DNA from: Denitratisoma sp. DHT3
Lineage (GTDB): Bacteria; Pseudomonadota; Gammaproteobacteria; Burkholderiales; Rhodocyclaceae
Assembly (NCBI RefSeq): GCF_007833355.1
Contig: NZ_CP020914.1
Coordinates: 668,047-732,046 of the forward strand
Reading direction: 5' to 3'
Length of the DNA: 64,000 nucleotides
Of this stretch, positions 17,148-26,059 are shown one piece after another. The stretch's first letter is position 1. The number at the start of each line of letters is the position of its first letter. The notes beneath the pieces were generated by a model, which saw only the letters and a program-made list of their open reading frames with translations, did not search any database and had not been told where the DNA came from. The translations under genes were made by a program, and so were the position numbers.

Positions 17148-17991
17148 CCAGAGATACCCACCCCCCATCCCCGGCCCCGAGGGCGGGGGTTCGCTGGGCG
17201 AACCCCAGGGGAACAGGAGTGCCCACCCCCCTTCCCCCGCCCCAAGGGCGGGGGTGACTGAGTCGGCTCCCCTGCTGGGCGGGGGAGGACGGGAGAGGGT
17301 GTCCTCCGGCGGCGAGGTGGTGTTGTCCTGCGTGGGTTTGGCGAAGTCCTTCTGGCAGGGGAACGTCGAAGTGCCGGTGCTGGCCGACGTGGATCTGGAA
17401 CTGCGCGGCGGCGAGAGCGTGGCCATCGTCGGCGCCAGCGGTTCGGGCAAAAGCACGCTGCTGCACCTGCTGGGTGGGCTGGACGCGCCCAGCCGGGGCA
17501 GGGTGGCGTTGCTGGGGCGGGATCTGGCGGCCGTGTCGGAGCGCGAACGGGAGCGGTTGCGCAACCAGGCGCTGGGCTTCGTGTATCAGTTCCATCATCT
17601 GCTGCCCGAGTTCAGCGCCCTGGAAAACGTCGCCATGCCCTTGCTGATCCGCCGCCTGCCGCGAACGCAGGCGCTGGAGCGGGCCGGGGAGATGCTGAAG
17701 GAGGTCGGGTTGGAACACCGCCTGGACCACCGTCCCGGCGAACTGTCGGGCGGCGAGCGTCAGCGCGCCGCCGTGGCCCGCGCGCTGGTGGCGGGGCCCG
17801 CCTGCCTGCTGGCCGACGAACCCACCGGCAATCTGGATCGGCATACCGCCGAGGCGGTGTTCGAGCTGATGCTGCGTCTCAACCGCGAACGGGGCGCCGG
17901 CCTGATCCTGGTGACCCACGACCCGGCCCTCGCCGCGCGCGCCGGGCGCCGCTTGCGGATCGAGGATGGCCGTCTGGTTCCCATGGCCTGA
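17140..17991 (+). CDS. lolD: Lipoprotein-releasing ABC ATPase LolD with repeat-derived N-terminal extension
   Basis: This is the cytoplasmic ATPase that powers LolC/E. Walker A is [11 protein letters not shown], the LolD-typical '[21 protein letters not shown]' region is present, the signature is LSGGERQR and Walker B is [12 protein letters not shown]-loop THD is intact. As read from the ATG at 17140, which overlaps the lolC stop, the protein has 283 aa instead of about 230. After Met-Ser-Asp there are roughly 55 residues rich in Pro, Gly and Arg before the normal '[13 protein letters not shown]' start. These extra codons are a C/G-rich repeat lying in frame. Internal GTG codons at 17299 or 17317 could instead restore a normal-length protein. 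Confidence 0.93.
   Translation: MSDQRYPPPIPGPEGGGSLGEPQGNRSAHPPSPAPRAGVTESAPLLGGGGRERVSSGGEVVLSCVGLAKSFWQGNVEVPVLADVDLELRGGESVAIVGASGSGKSTLLHLLGGLDAPSRGRVALLGRDLAAVSERERERLRNQALGFVYQFHHLLPEFSALENVAMPLLIRRLPRTQALERAGEMLKEVGLEHRLDHRPGELSGGERQRAAVARALVAGPACLLADEPTGNLDRHTAEAVFELMLRLNRERGAGLILVTHDPALAARAGRRLRIEDGRLVPMA
17149..17312. repeat. C/G-rich repeat (family B relative) inserted in the 5' end of lolD
   Basis: The stretch begins CCCACCCCCCATCCCCGG and contains inverted CCCCGCCC/GGGCGGGG arms. It includes a second CCCACCCCCCTTCCCCC block and GGGAGAGGGTGTCCTCC near its end. Corresponding blocks (CCCCCCATCCCCCTTCCC and GGGAGGGGGTGTTATCCC) are found in the array at 47489-47714. Its length is compatible with an open frame through lolD, so the gene is lengthened, not broken. 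Confidence 0.7.
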
Positions 17992-17997
17992 AGCGCG

Positions 17998-18094
17998 GCA
18001 TTTCCGTTGCGCCGTGGGCCGGCAAAGCGGCACCAGGCGAAACGGCGCCAGCGAGCCGACGCCCCCGGAGGGGGACGCGGCGAGCCTTGTCAAA
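17998..18094. repeat. Diverged intergenic repeat, family A, copy 3
   Basis: Downstream of lolD and before the end of the convergent receptor gene are AAAGCGGCA, GCCAGCGAGCC, and a CCCCCGGAGGGGG palindrome followed by GCGGCGAGCCTTGTC. This is the 3' part of the block order seen at 5581-5785 and 9252-9394, but the middle GCCGCAACCTATCGG block is missing. It may act as a transcription end signal through the palindrome. Confidence 0.6.
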
Positions 18095-20108
18095 CCTGGA
18101 AGCGGCCCACTTCCCTGCTCAGGGTGTCGGCGAGATCCATCAGCCGCCGGGCGGTGTCGGCGTTGCCCGCCACCATGCCGCTGTTCTCCTCGGCCATCTG
18201 CGCGACCTGCTCGACGTTGCGGGCCACGTCGGCCGCCGCCACCGATTGCTCGCTGAGCGCGGCGGAGATGTCGCTCACCATGGTCAGGACCTGTTCGGCT
18301 CCGCTTTCGATGTCTCCCATCAGCGCGCCGGCGTTCTGGGTGGCGGCGACGCCCTGGTGGACCGAGGCGACGCCGGTCTCCATGCTGCGGACGGCGGACT
18401 GGGTGCCTTCCGAAATGGCCGAGATCATCCCGCTGATCTCGCTGGTGGAGTGGGTGGTACGTTCCGCCAGCTTCCTGACCTCGTCGGCCACGACCGCGAA
18501 CCCTCGTCCCTGTTCGCCGGCGCGGGCGGCCTCGATCGCGGCGTTGAGGGCGAGCAGATTGGTCTGGTCGGCGATCTCGCGGATCGATTCGACGATCGAG
18601 GAAATCCGTACCGAGTGCTGCTCCAGCGAGGTGATGTCCTGGGCCGAATCATTCACCGAACCGGCGATGGCCTGGATGTCCCTGACCACCTCGCTCACCG
18701 TCCTGCTGCCGTTGTGCGACAACTCGCGCGCCTGGCGGGTGGCGTCCCGCGCTTGTTGGGCATTTTGCGCCACGGAATCGATGCTGGCCGTCATCTCCTC
18801 GACCGCGGCCGCCATGTTCGCCGCCGCCGAACTCTGGTGGTTGCTGGCGATGGCGATTTCCGCCGCGGAGCGGGAGAGGTCGTGCGAGGCCAGGCGCAGA
18901 TGCTCGACGTCGGCGCCGACGGCCTTGATCACCAGACCGACCGACTCCGCCATGTGATTGAAGGCGGTGGATACCCGGGTCAGTTCGTCCTGCGAACTCA
19001 GGGTCACGCGGGTGGTCAGGTCGCCTTGCGCCATCCGGTCGGCTTCGCGGGCCAGCCGACCGATGTTTTCGGTGATCGACAGGTACATGCCCGTCATGAA
19101 GTAGCACAGCAGGAACAGTAATCCGGCTTGCACGGCCAGCTGGACATAGAGGCTGCGCTGCTGGCTTTGCACCCGGTCCTCCACCAGCCGCGCCAGGGAC
19201 GGGAAAATCGTCTCGTTGATCAACTGGTTGCCTTTGCCGATGGCCGTGGTCATCTGCTCGAAATAGGCCTTCGGCTCCATGTTGAAGGCGCCGGAAAGGA
19301 TGGCCTGTTCGATGGTGCGGGTGGCTTCGCGGCTGGTCTGCGCGAAGCCGTCCACGCCGGCCGCAACCTCATCCCCCGCCGCGGTCGCATGGCGCCGCAC
19401 TTTCTCCGCATTCTGCTTGAGCTTGCGCACGTCGTCTTCCAGTTCCGCCATCAGTTTGAGCAGTTGCGTCCGTCGTTCCTCGGTCAGTTCCTGTTTGGCC
19501 AGGATGCCGGTGCCCAGGGCGCGCAACTGTCCCATGCGTTCCTGGGCGCTGGGCAGTTTGTGGATCGCGATGTCCATCAGGTAATAGGTGCCCAGCGCCC
19601 GTTCCAGCGTCATTTCGTAGTGGTCCGCCACCGTCACGGCGGTATTCAGCATGCGGCCCACCAGGTCGGTATGGGCCGAGAAGTTGGCGCTCTGCGCCCA
19701 GTTCAGGCCATCCGCCTGGATCTTCTGCCAGTCGTCGCGGACGCGCTGCCATTCCTGGCTGGCGCGCAATGCCGGCGCCAGCGCGGCATCCACTTCCGCC
19801 AGGGCGGCGGCCACCTCGCCGGACTTGGTATTGCGCGGGGCCTTCAGCGTCTCATTGCCGTTCAGTACGCCGGAGGAGAGTCCGCGGTGCTCCTGGGTCA
19901 GTTGCACCAGGTGGTTGACCGAGCTGGCGACGGCGATGCCCCTGAGCTCATTGCGTCCGCTGTCGATCCCGCTTTGCAACTGGCGATGGAGACTGAAAAA
20001 CAGGGCGCCGATGGAGATCGCCGCCAGCAGCGCGGCGAGCAGGAATTTTTGGGAATACCGCAACCGGTTGGACAGCGCCAGGGCCGGACTGAAAAAAGTC
20101 TGCATCAT
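18090..20108 (-). CDS. Methyl-accepting chemotaxis protein with NIT-like periplasmic sensor
   Basis: This is a 672-aa transmembrane chemoreceptor. TM1 is at about residues 22-44 and TM2 near 325-348. The large helical periplasmic part contains '[16 protein letters not shown]', resembling the QxERG motif of nitrate/nitrite-sensing (NIT) domains. A HAMP domain follows near 349-402 and the MA domain has the tip '[32 protein letters not shown]'-type sequence (first 20 residues seen intact). No C-terminal tethering pentapeptide is visible; it ends in REVGRFQV. It is read away from the DUF3391 chimera, which lies 46 nt upstream on the same strand, so the two could be one transcript. The ligand is inferred only weakly as nitrate/nitrite. 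Confidence 0.88.
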   Translation of the reverse strand: MMQTFFSPALALSNRLRYSQKFLLAALLAAISIGALFFSLHRQLQSGIDSGRNELRGIAVASSVNHLVQLTQEHRGLSSGVLNGNETLKAPRNTKSGEVAAALAEVDAALAPALRASQEWQRVRDDWQKIQADGLNWAQSANFSAHTDLVGRMLNTAVTVADHYEMTLERALGTYYLMDIAIHKLPSAQERMGQLRALGTGILAKQELTEERRTQLLKLMAELEDDVRKLKQNAEKVRRHATAAGDEVAAGVDGFAQTSREATRTIEQAILSGAFNMEPKAYFEQMTTAIGKGNQLINETIFPSLARLVEDRVQSQQRSLYVQLAVQAGLLFLLCYFMTGMYLSITENIGRLAREADRMAQGDLTTRVTLSSQDELTRVSTAFNHMAESVGLVIKAVGADVEHLRLASHDLSRSAAEIAIASNHQSSAAANMAAAVEEMTASIDSVAQNAQQARDATRQARELSHNGSRTVSEVVRDIQAIAGSVNDSAQDITSLEQHSVRISSIVESIREIADQTNLLALNAAIEAARAGEQGRGFAVVADEVRKLAERTTHSTSEISGMISAISEGTQSAVRSMETGVASVHQGVAATQNAGALMGDIESGAEQVLTMVSDISAALSEQSVAAADVARNVEQVAQMAEENSGMVAGNADTARRLMDLADTLSREVGRFQV

Positions 20109-20154
20109 TTATTAGGTTTCCGAATTTCGAGGGTGAGGAGCTGGTGGGCCGATA

Positions 20155-21753
20155 CTAGACTTTGAAGTTTTCCACGGTAGTGCTCAGAGATCCCGACCGT
20201 TCTTCGAGTTCATGCATCGCACTCCCCGCCCGAGCCACGCTTTGGGCATTTTCGTCACTCATGCGCGTGATACCTTCGATCTGCTGCGCAATCAGGTGAC
20301 TGGCCGAGGATTGTTCACTCAGGGCGACAGAGATGCCTTTGGCATGCCCCTCGCTCTGTTTCGAGCTTCTCTGAATGTACTCGATTGCTTTGCGCGCGCT
20401 GGCGGCATAGCCAGCCGCCGTTTCCATCTGATTGACGATTTGGTGGATGTTATCCACGGCATTCTTGGAGCTCAGTTGGACAGCCTCGATCATTTGACGA
20501 ATTTCTTCCGAAGAACTGGTCGTCTTTTCGGCAAGCTTGCGTACCTCGTCCGCGACCACGGTAAAACCCCGGCCCTGTTCTCCGGCGCGTGCCGCCTCAA
20601 TGGCCGCATTCAGGGCCAACAGATTGGTCTGATCGGCAACGTCACGGATGGTATTGACGATGCTGGATATTTCATCGGTCTGCTGCCCCACGCGCTCGAT
20701 GACGTCGGCCGCATCCTTGACGATGGCCGAGATTTTCAGCATCTCGTTCGAGGCATTCTGAATGACGTTGACGCCTTCCGAGGCAAGCTCGGCGCTCTCA
20801 CGGTTGGCATCCAGCGCCTGGTCGGCATTCACGTGAATGTTGTTGATGCTGGCGTTCATCTCTTCGATTGCGGCGGCGACAGCCGAAGTGGCGTCATGTT
20901 GGCCGTGAACCGACTGGGTGATGTGTTTCAGTTCCGAAGACATCGCACTGCAAGAAGTTACGGTTTGGCGGGCATTGGCGCCAATCTGACCAATCAAATC
21001 GCGCAGGTTGGCCTGCATGTCCGCAAGCGCCCGCAGCAATTCGCCCGTTTCGTCCTTTCCGCCAGTCTCGATGCGATTGGTCAAGTTCCCGCCCGCCACC
21101 GACTTGGCTGTGCGAATCGCATTGAGCAGGGGACCGACGATTTTTCCGGACAGCGCAAAGGAGACGGCCATCGCTCCAGCCAAACCAAGCACGAAAACTA
21201 GAATGTCGACGAAAACAGCGCGGTTGTAGTCGTCGATCGACTTCAAGCGGGCCAGACTTACCAGTGCCGTTGCATTTCTCCTCACCGAGGCTGAAATGCT
21301 CTCCACCAGTTCGCCTGCCGACTCGGCATTGATGGCCTGGCCAAGGCGAATTTCATGAAACATTGAAATCACCGCGCTCCTTGCGGTCTCACAGATTTTC
21401 ATCGCGGTCTGCAATTCATCTGTGATCGACACATGAGCAATCACTGTTGAAGGCGACATCGCCTGCTGCAAAACTTGATCGACGGCTAATTTATTTTCTT
21501 CCTCGCTCTTACCGTCATCAATGTCGTGTCCCCTCAGGACATCGATCCAGACTTCATCAATGCCGCTTTCCTGAATTTGACGAAGATCCTCTTGTTTCTG
21601 CAAAAGAAAATTCTCACGCCAGAAGGGGTGATTCATCCACGGCGTGCAGAATTCATGGATATGCATGTCAATGCGCAGATTCATGACGTTGATCTTCTTC
21701 AATTTCTTCTGCACATGGTTCTCCATCTGTCGCAGCGGCAACGATTCTTCCAC
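20155..21753 (-). CDS. Chimeric chemoreceptor: DUF3391 and HD-GYP linker fused to TM-HAMP-MA
   Basis: This 532-aa protein has an unusual architecture. Residues about 17-80 are a DUF3391 domain ('[15 protein letters not shown]', '[15 protein letters not shown]'), normally the N terminus of HD-GYP c-di-GMP phosphodiesterases. Residues 118-176 match the linker that precedes HD-GYP in those proteins, ending '[11 protein letters not shown]'. Instead of the HD-GYP domain, one hydrophobic helix (181-203) follows, then HAMP (204-256) and an MA signalling domain with an intact tip. It ends 'TTVENFKV'. A GTG at 21753 with GAGG 7 nt upstream is taken as start; ATG at 21726 is possible. With one TM, the DUF3391 part would be predicted periplasmic, opposite to its usual location. 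Codon use is less GC-biased than neighbours. Confidence 0.85.
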   Translation of the reverse strand: MEESLPLRQMENHVQKKLKKINVMNLRIDMHIHEFCTPWMNHPFWRENFLLQKQEDLRQIQESGIDEVWIDVLRGHDIDDGKSEEENKLAVDQVLQQAMSPSTVIAHVSITDELQTAMKICETARSAVISMFHEIRLGQAINAESAGELVESISASVRRNATALVSLARLKSIDDYNRAVFVDILVFVLGLAGAMAVSFALSGKIVGPLLNAIRTAKSVAGGNLTNRIETGGKDETGELLRALADMQANLRDLIGQIGANARQTVTSCSAMSSELKHITQSVHGQHDATSAVAAAIEEMNASINNIHVNADQALDANRESAELASEGVNVIQNASNEMLKISAIVKDAADVIERVGQQTDEISSIVNTIRDVADQTNLLALNAAIEAARAGEQGRGFTVVADEVRKLAEKTTSSSEEIRQMIEAVQLSSKNAVDNIHQIVNQMETAAGYAASARKAIEYIQRSSKQSEGHAKGISVALSEQSSASHLIAQQIEGITRMSDENAQSVARAGSAMHELEERSGSLSTTVENFKV

Positions 21754-22039
21754 TTAAAACCTCGTATTGGCTTTATTTAGGCCCTCAGCCCGAATTTATT
21801 GACCTGGATACGCCACATGGTCAGGTATCATTTTTATCAAAATAATACTTCATAAATTGAAAATATATCACTTCGAAGTCATGCTTGTTTCATTCGCTTA
21901 TCTGTCGGCACGACAACCGGAGTAAGCTCTATGACGATATTTTGAGGCGGAGCGTCAGGGAGGGGGATCATTCGGCCAGAACGCCTGGGCAAGATGAAAT
22001 CTCACCCCGATATGAAAAATTCGATAGAATCGCTGCAAT
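21754..22039. promoter_or_regulatory. AT-rich divergent intergenic region
   Basis: This 286-bp region separates the divergent chimera and HTH-EAL-HDOD genes and must hold both promoters. It is markedly AT-rich at 21830-21880. An ACCTG (21802-21806) / CAGGT (21822-21826) inverted pair lies 50-75 bp upstream of the chimera start and is a weak operator candidate. No clear sigma-28 or sigma-70 match was found on either strand, and no gene is seen. Confidence 0.4.
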
Positions 22040-23485
22040 ATGGGATCACATCTCAACGCTCACGCCTACCAACAGGTATGTTCCACCCGCGAGGCCGCAG
22101 ACATCCTTGGCGTGTCCCTTCGGACGGTGCAGCTTTGGGTCGACAGCGGCATTCTCGATGCGTGGAAAACAGCCGGTGGGCATCGCCGTGTCAGTCGGGC
22201 ATCCATCGAAGCGCTGCAAAAAGGTCGCCTGTCAGTGCATTCGGACACCATGCACGTGGGTGGCGATGGCGAATTCTTTCTTGCCAATCAACCCATTTTC
22301 GGGGGCAATGGGCGGATTTTCGGCTATGAGCTGCTTTACCGCGATCGCGGGCAAACGACAGCGAATTTCGCCGATCCGATTCGCGCCACCGCTCAAGTCA
22401 TCCGGGTCGCCTTTGGTGAGCTGGGTTATCTCGGCGCCATCGGCGATGCGCTTTGCTTCATCAACGTGACGGAGGACGTGCTCCACGAAGATACGCTCAT
22501 GGCGCTGGAGCCGGAACGCATCGTGCTCGAGTTGCCGGCAAGCACCCCTCCGACGGAGCGTTTATTGGAACGCTGCGTGTTCCTCAAGCGCGCGGGTTTT
22601 CAGCTGTTGCTCGAAAATTATCATCCTGGAAGGAGTTCGGAGCGGCTTCTTTCCGTGGCCGATTTCGTCAAACTGGATCTGCGGGATGGCCTTGATTTCG
22701 ATGCAAGGCAATACCCGAACATATTCGGACAAGTCAAGCTGGTGGGGGGCAAGCTTGAAACCGAAGAGGCTTACGAAGCCGCCAGGAGTTTCGGCTGCAA
22801 CTACTTTCAGGGATATTTTTTCGCGCACCCCAAAATCGATCGCGGACGGCAGATATCTCCCCAAAGAGCCGCATTGCTCGACTTGTTGCGCTTGATGCTG
22901 ACCGCCGACGTAAGCAACGCGGAGATCGAGAAGCGACTGAAGCTGGAACCCGCCCTGTGTCTGAATCTGTTGCGGCTGGTCAATTCGGCGGCGGCCGGCA
23001 TCCCCAGGCGCGTAGACACTTTGCGGGAGGTTCTGCTTTTACTTGGACGGCAAAATCTCTGCCGCTGGATTCAGCTGCTGCTTTACGCCGATGACGAACA
23101 GTTTTCGGGCCTGCCGAATCCCCTCATGCAATTGGCGGCTTTCCGCGGGCGATTTCTTGAACACCTCGTCACGATTCTTCCCGGATGTATCGGCCTGAAG
23201 GACAAGGCTTTCATGATTGGGCTGCTGTCCTATCTGGAAGCGCTCCTGAGAGTCCCCCTGGCGACGATTCTTCGACACCTCCAACTCACCGACGAGGTCC
23301 ATGACGCTCTTCTGCACAGGGAAGGCATTCTGGGGAAATTGCTTGCGTTGGCCGAGGCACTCGACACCCAGAACTTCGAGAGCGCAACGGCGATTGCGGG
23401 GCAACTGGAGTTGGACTGGAGCTCCATGCACCGAGGAATGGTCGAATCCTTGGGATGGAGCAATGCATTGAATCGTTTGAACTGA
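22040..23485 (+). CDS. HTH - degenerate EAL - HDOD signalling protein
   Basis: This is a 481-aa cytoplasmic protein with three modules. Residues 12-58 form an excisionase/MerR-type helix-turn-helix ('STREAADILGVSLRTVQLW', 'GGHRR'). Residues about 78-275 are an EAL domain of the YuxH type; the signature reads YELLYRD, and the catalytic DDFGTG segment is replaced by 'LENYHPGRSS', so it is unlikely to cleave c-di-GMP. Residues 280-470 are an HDOD domain ('CLNLLRLVNSAAAG', 'LREVLLLLGRQNLCRWI'). EAL-HDOD proteins are known signalling scaffolds; the DNA-binding module at the front is unusual. The ATG at 22040 lacks a strong ribosome binding site. It is divergent from the DUF3391 chimera and may regulate it. 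Confidence 0.85.
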   Translation: MGSHLNAHAYQQVCSTREAADILGVSLRTVQLWVDSGILDAWKTAGGHRRVSRASIEALQKGRLSVHSDTMHVGGDGEFFLANQPIFGGNGRIFGYELLYRDRGQTTANFADPIRATAQVIRVAFGELGYLGAIGDALCFINVTEDVLHEDTLMALEPERIVLELPASTPPTERLLERCVFLKRAGFQLLLENYHPGRSSERLLSVADFVKLDLRDGLDFDARQYPNIFGQVKLVGGKLETEEAYEAARSFGCNYFQGYFFAHPKIDRGRQISPQRAALLDLLRLMLTADVSNAEIEKRLKLEPALCLNLLRLVNSAAAGIPRRVDTLREVLLLLGRQNLCRWIQLLLYADDEQFSGLPNPLMQLAAFRGRFLEHLVTILPGCIGLKDKAFMIGLLSYLEALLRVPLATILRHLQLTDEVHDALLHREGILGKLLALAEALDTQNFESATAIAGQLELDWSSMHRGMVESLGWSNALNRLN

Positions 23486-23506
23486 GTCCCGCCGGGCACG
23501 CCGGCG

Positions 23507-25849
23507 CTACAGGCCGTGCCAGTAACGCCGGCGCCGCTGCCGTTCATGGCCGACCTCGATACCGCCCTGGCGGAAGAAGATTTCCACCGCGCCGTCGCGA
23601 TCGGTGCGGTGCAGTGGAATGTCGCCGTAGCGGGCCAGCACGTCGGCCTTCGGATGGCCGAAGCGGTTGCGGTAGCCCACCGGGATCACCGCCTGGCGTG
23701 GTGCCACGGCGGCCAGAAACGTCGCGCTGGACGAGGTGCGGCTGCCGTGATGCGGCACCAGCAGCACGTCGGTGCGCAGGCCGGCGCCCAGCCGCGCCAC
23801 CAGCCCGGCCTCGGAGCGGGCCTCGATATCGGCGGACAGCAGCAGGCTCCCGTGGGGCGTGGTCAGGCGCAGCACGCAGCTCAGGTCGTTGGTCTTGCCG
23901 GTCGGCCGGGCATAGTCGGCCGCGCTCGGATGCAGCATGGCGAACTCGATTCCGTCCCAGCGCCAATGCTCGCCCGCCAGGCATGGACGCTGGGGCAGGG
24001 CCTGTGCCGAGAGATCATGCTCGAAGGGCAGGGAACTCAGCAAATCCCCCACCGGCACACTCTCCAGCACCGATTCCGCGCCGCCGGCATGGTCCTTGTC
24101 CTCGTGGCTGATCACCATCCGGTCCAGGCGCTGGACCCCGATCGCGCGCAGATAGGGCAGGATCACGCGATTGCCGCTGTTGGCGTCGGGCGAGTAGGCC
24201 GGGCCGGTGTCGAACAGCAGGTCGTGGCTGGCCGTCTGCACATGGACCGCCAGCCCCTGGCCGACGTCGAGCACCGTGACGGCGGCTTCGCCCGCCAGGG
24301 GCCGGGCAGGCGGCGCCAGGAACAGCGGCAATAGCAGCACCGCGCCGACCCAGCGGGCGGGGAAACCGCGCGGCAGCAGCAGCCAGACGATGCCCGGCAG
24401 CGCCAGGAGCAGCGCCCAGAGCGGCGGCTGATGCTGCTGCCAGACCGCCCAGGGCGCCCGCGCCAGCCATTCGACGCCGATCATCAGCAGTTCCATGATC
24501 CAGTGGGCCGGGTAGAGCAGCCATTCCAGTCCGGGCACGGCGGCCAGCAGCGCCAGTGGCGTGACGACGAAGCTGATCAGCGGAATCGCCACGCCGTTGG
24601 CCAGCGGCGAGACCAGCGAAAACTGCTGGAACAGCGCCAGCAGCAGCGGCAGCATGCCCGCCGTCATGGCCCATTGGGCACGGCCCCACTGGCGCAGCCA
24701 ATGGCCGGGATGCAGGCGGCCGCTGCCGACCAGGAACAGCAGGGCCACGGCGCCGAACGAGAGCCAGAAACCGGCGGCCAGCACCGCCCAGGGATCGATC
24801 AGCAGTACCAGCAGCAGGGCCAGCGCCAGTACCTGGCGCGGCGCGAGGGGACGCCGCAGGCACAGCGCCGCCGCCGCGACGCCCAGCATGTACAGGGTGC
24901 GCTGGGCCGGCACCGCGAACCCGGCCAGCAGACAGTAGACCCAGGCGCCGAGAAAGCCGCCCAGCGCCGCAGCCTGCTGGGCTGGCAGCCGCAGGGGCAG
25001 ATGCGGCGAACGGCGCCACAGCCAGCCGACGGCGCCGTAGACCAGGCTTGCCACCAGGGTGATGTGCAGGCCCGAGATGCTCATCAGATGCGTCAGACCG
25101 GTGCGGGCGAAGCTCTGCCAGAGGCCGTTGTCGATGGCGTTCTGGTCGCCCACCGCCAGCGCCACCAGCACGCCGGCATAGGGCCGCTGCGGACCCAGCG
25201 TGGCCTGGAAGCGCTGGCGCACGTTTTCCCGCAGGCGCTCGATCCAGCTGCCGAGACTCGGCACGAAGGCGGCCAGGCGGCGGTTGTCCGGCGCCGGGCG
25301 CACATAGCCGGTGGCGCGCACACCGCGCTCGAAGAGCCAGGCTTCATAGTCGAAACCGCCCGGGTTGAGGTTGCCGTGGGGACGCTTCAGGCGCAGCGTC
25401 AGTTGCCAGCGCTCGCCGGCATGAAGCTCGGGTATGTTGCCGAGGCCGGTTTTGTCCTGCGGGCGGAAGCCGCGGTACCAGGCCAGCGAAAGCCGCCGCG
25501 GCAATTCTGCGCGCCCAGGGCCGGGCTCCGGGGCGAAGTCGAAACGCCAGCCGTTGTCGAACGCCTGGGGCAGGCTGGCGACGACCCCGACGACCTGGAG
25601 GTCGCGGCCCTCCAGGTCCGCCGCCAGCGCCTCGTCCAGCCGCTGCTGGGCCAGCGTGCCGGCCCAGGCGAAGCCCAGCAGCAAGGCGCCGAGCGGCGCC
25701 AGGGCGCGCAGCCGCGGCCGCCAGCGGCCGAGCCCCAGCGCCAGGACGCCGACCGCAGCCAGCGTCGCCAGCAGCGCGGCGGCGGGCAGTTGCGCTTGCC
25801 ATTGCAGGCAGAGGACGCCGATGGTAAAGGCGATAATCGACAATGTCAT
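23507..25849 (-). CDS. comEC: DNA internalization-related competence protein ComEC/Rec2
   Basis: ComEC is the inner-membrane channel that carries transforming ssDNA into the cytoplasm. The 780-aa protein has N-terminal TMs and a DUF4131/OB region with 'NPGGFDYEAWLFERGVRATGYV'. The ComEC core carries 'LVALAVGDQNAID' and 'FARTGLTHLMSISGLHITLVA', followed by many TMs. The C-terminal metallo-beta-lactamase-like domain has 'VLDVGQGLAV', 'SHEDKDHAGG', and 'LLVPHHGSRTSSS'. The ATG at 25849 is chosen; a GTG at 25894 would start inside a repeat. It is convergent with the HTH-EAL-HDOD gene 21 nt away. No other competence genes are close, though RlmJ (once called ComJ-like) is next upstream. Confidence 0.94.
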   Translation of the reverse strand: MTLSIIAFTIGVLCLQWQAQLPAAALLATLAAVGVLALGLGRWRPRLRALAPLGALLLGFAWAGTLAQQRLDEALAADLEGRDLQVVGVVASLPQAFDNGWRFDFAPEPGPGRAELPRRLSLAWYRGFRPQDKTGLGNIPELHAGERWQLTLRLKRPHGNLNPGGFDYEAWLFERGVRATGYVRPAPDNRRLAAFVPSLGSWIERLRENVRQRFQATLGPQRPYAGVLVALAVGDQNAIDNGLWQSFARTGLTHLMSISGLHITLVASLVYGAVGWLWRRSPHLPLRLPAQQAAALGGFLGAWVYCLLAGFAVPAQRTLYMLGVAAAALCLRRPLAPRQVLALALLLVLLIDPWAVLAAGFWLSFGAVALLFLVGSGRLHPGHWLRQWGRAQWAMTAGMLPLLLALFQQFSLVSPLANGVAIPLISFVVTPLALLAAVPGLEWLLYPAHWIMELLMIGVEWLARAPWAVWQQHQPPLWALLLALPGIVWLLLPRGFPARWVGAVLLLPLFLAPPARPLAGEAAVTVLDVGQGLAVHVQTASHDLLFDTGPAYSPDANSGNRVILPYLRAIGVQRLDRMVISHEDKDHAGGAESVLESVPVGDLLSSLPFEHDLSAQALPQRPCLAGEHWRWDGIEFAMLHPSAADYARPTGKTNDLSCVLRLTTPHGSLLLSADIEARSEAGLVARLGAGLRTDVLLVPHHGSRTSSSATFLAAVAPRQAVIPVGYRNRFGHPKADVLARYGDIPLHRTDRDGAVEIFFRQGGIEVGHERQRRRRYWHGL

Positions 25850-25861
25850 ATCGCCATTAAA

Positions 25862-26040
25862 CCTTAAAACCTCGGTTCGAACCTGATGGATCACCCAATA
25901 GGTGAAACCGAGAATTTTCGCCGTACCCGCCGTGCCGCCGTGGTTAACTACTTTTTCAAGGAACTCCGCTTGTGAAGAGCGGACGGCGCTTGCGCGAATG
26001 CTCCCTCGTCCCGCTTGCGGGGAGAGGGGCGGGTTGACGT
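25862..26040. repeat. Composite intergenic repeats between rlmJ and comEC (family C and a CCCGC-TTGC-GGG palindrome)
   Basis: AAAACCTCGGTTCGAACC at 25866-25883 recurs (GAAACCTCGGTTCGAACC) at 42684-42701. Its partner lies nearby on the other strand: CCACGGCGGCACGGCGGGTA (complement of about 25923-25942) matches the CCACGGCGACACGGCGGGCA run near 42700. At about 26004-26030 there is a separate TCCCGCTTGCGGGGAGAGGG palindrome of a type common in proteobacterial spacers. No gene is seen between comEC and rlmJ. Confidence 0.65.
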
Positions 26041-26059
26041 TATGGGCGTCGGTCGAGGC

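Noticed and set aside
20109..20154. Sigma-28 flagellar promoter for the receptor gene (GCCGATAC near 20140)
   Set aside because: The -10-like match is on the plus strand, pointing away from the receptor gene, and lacks a -35 match.
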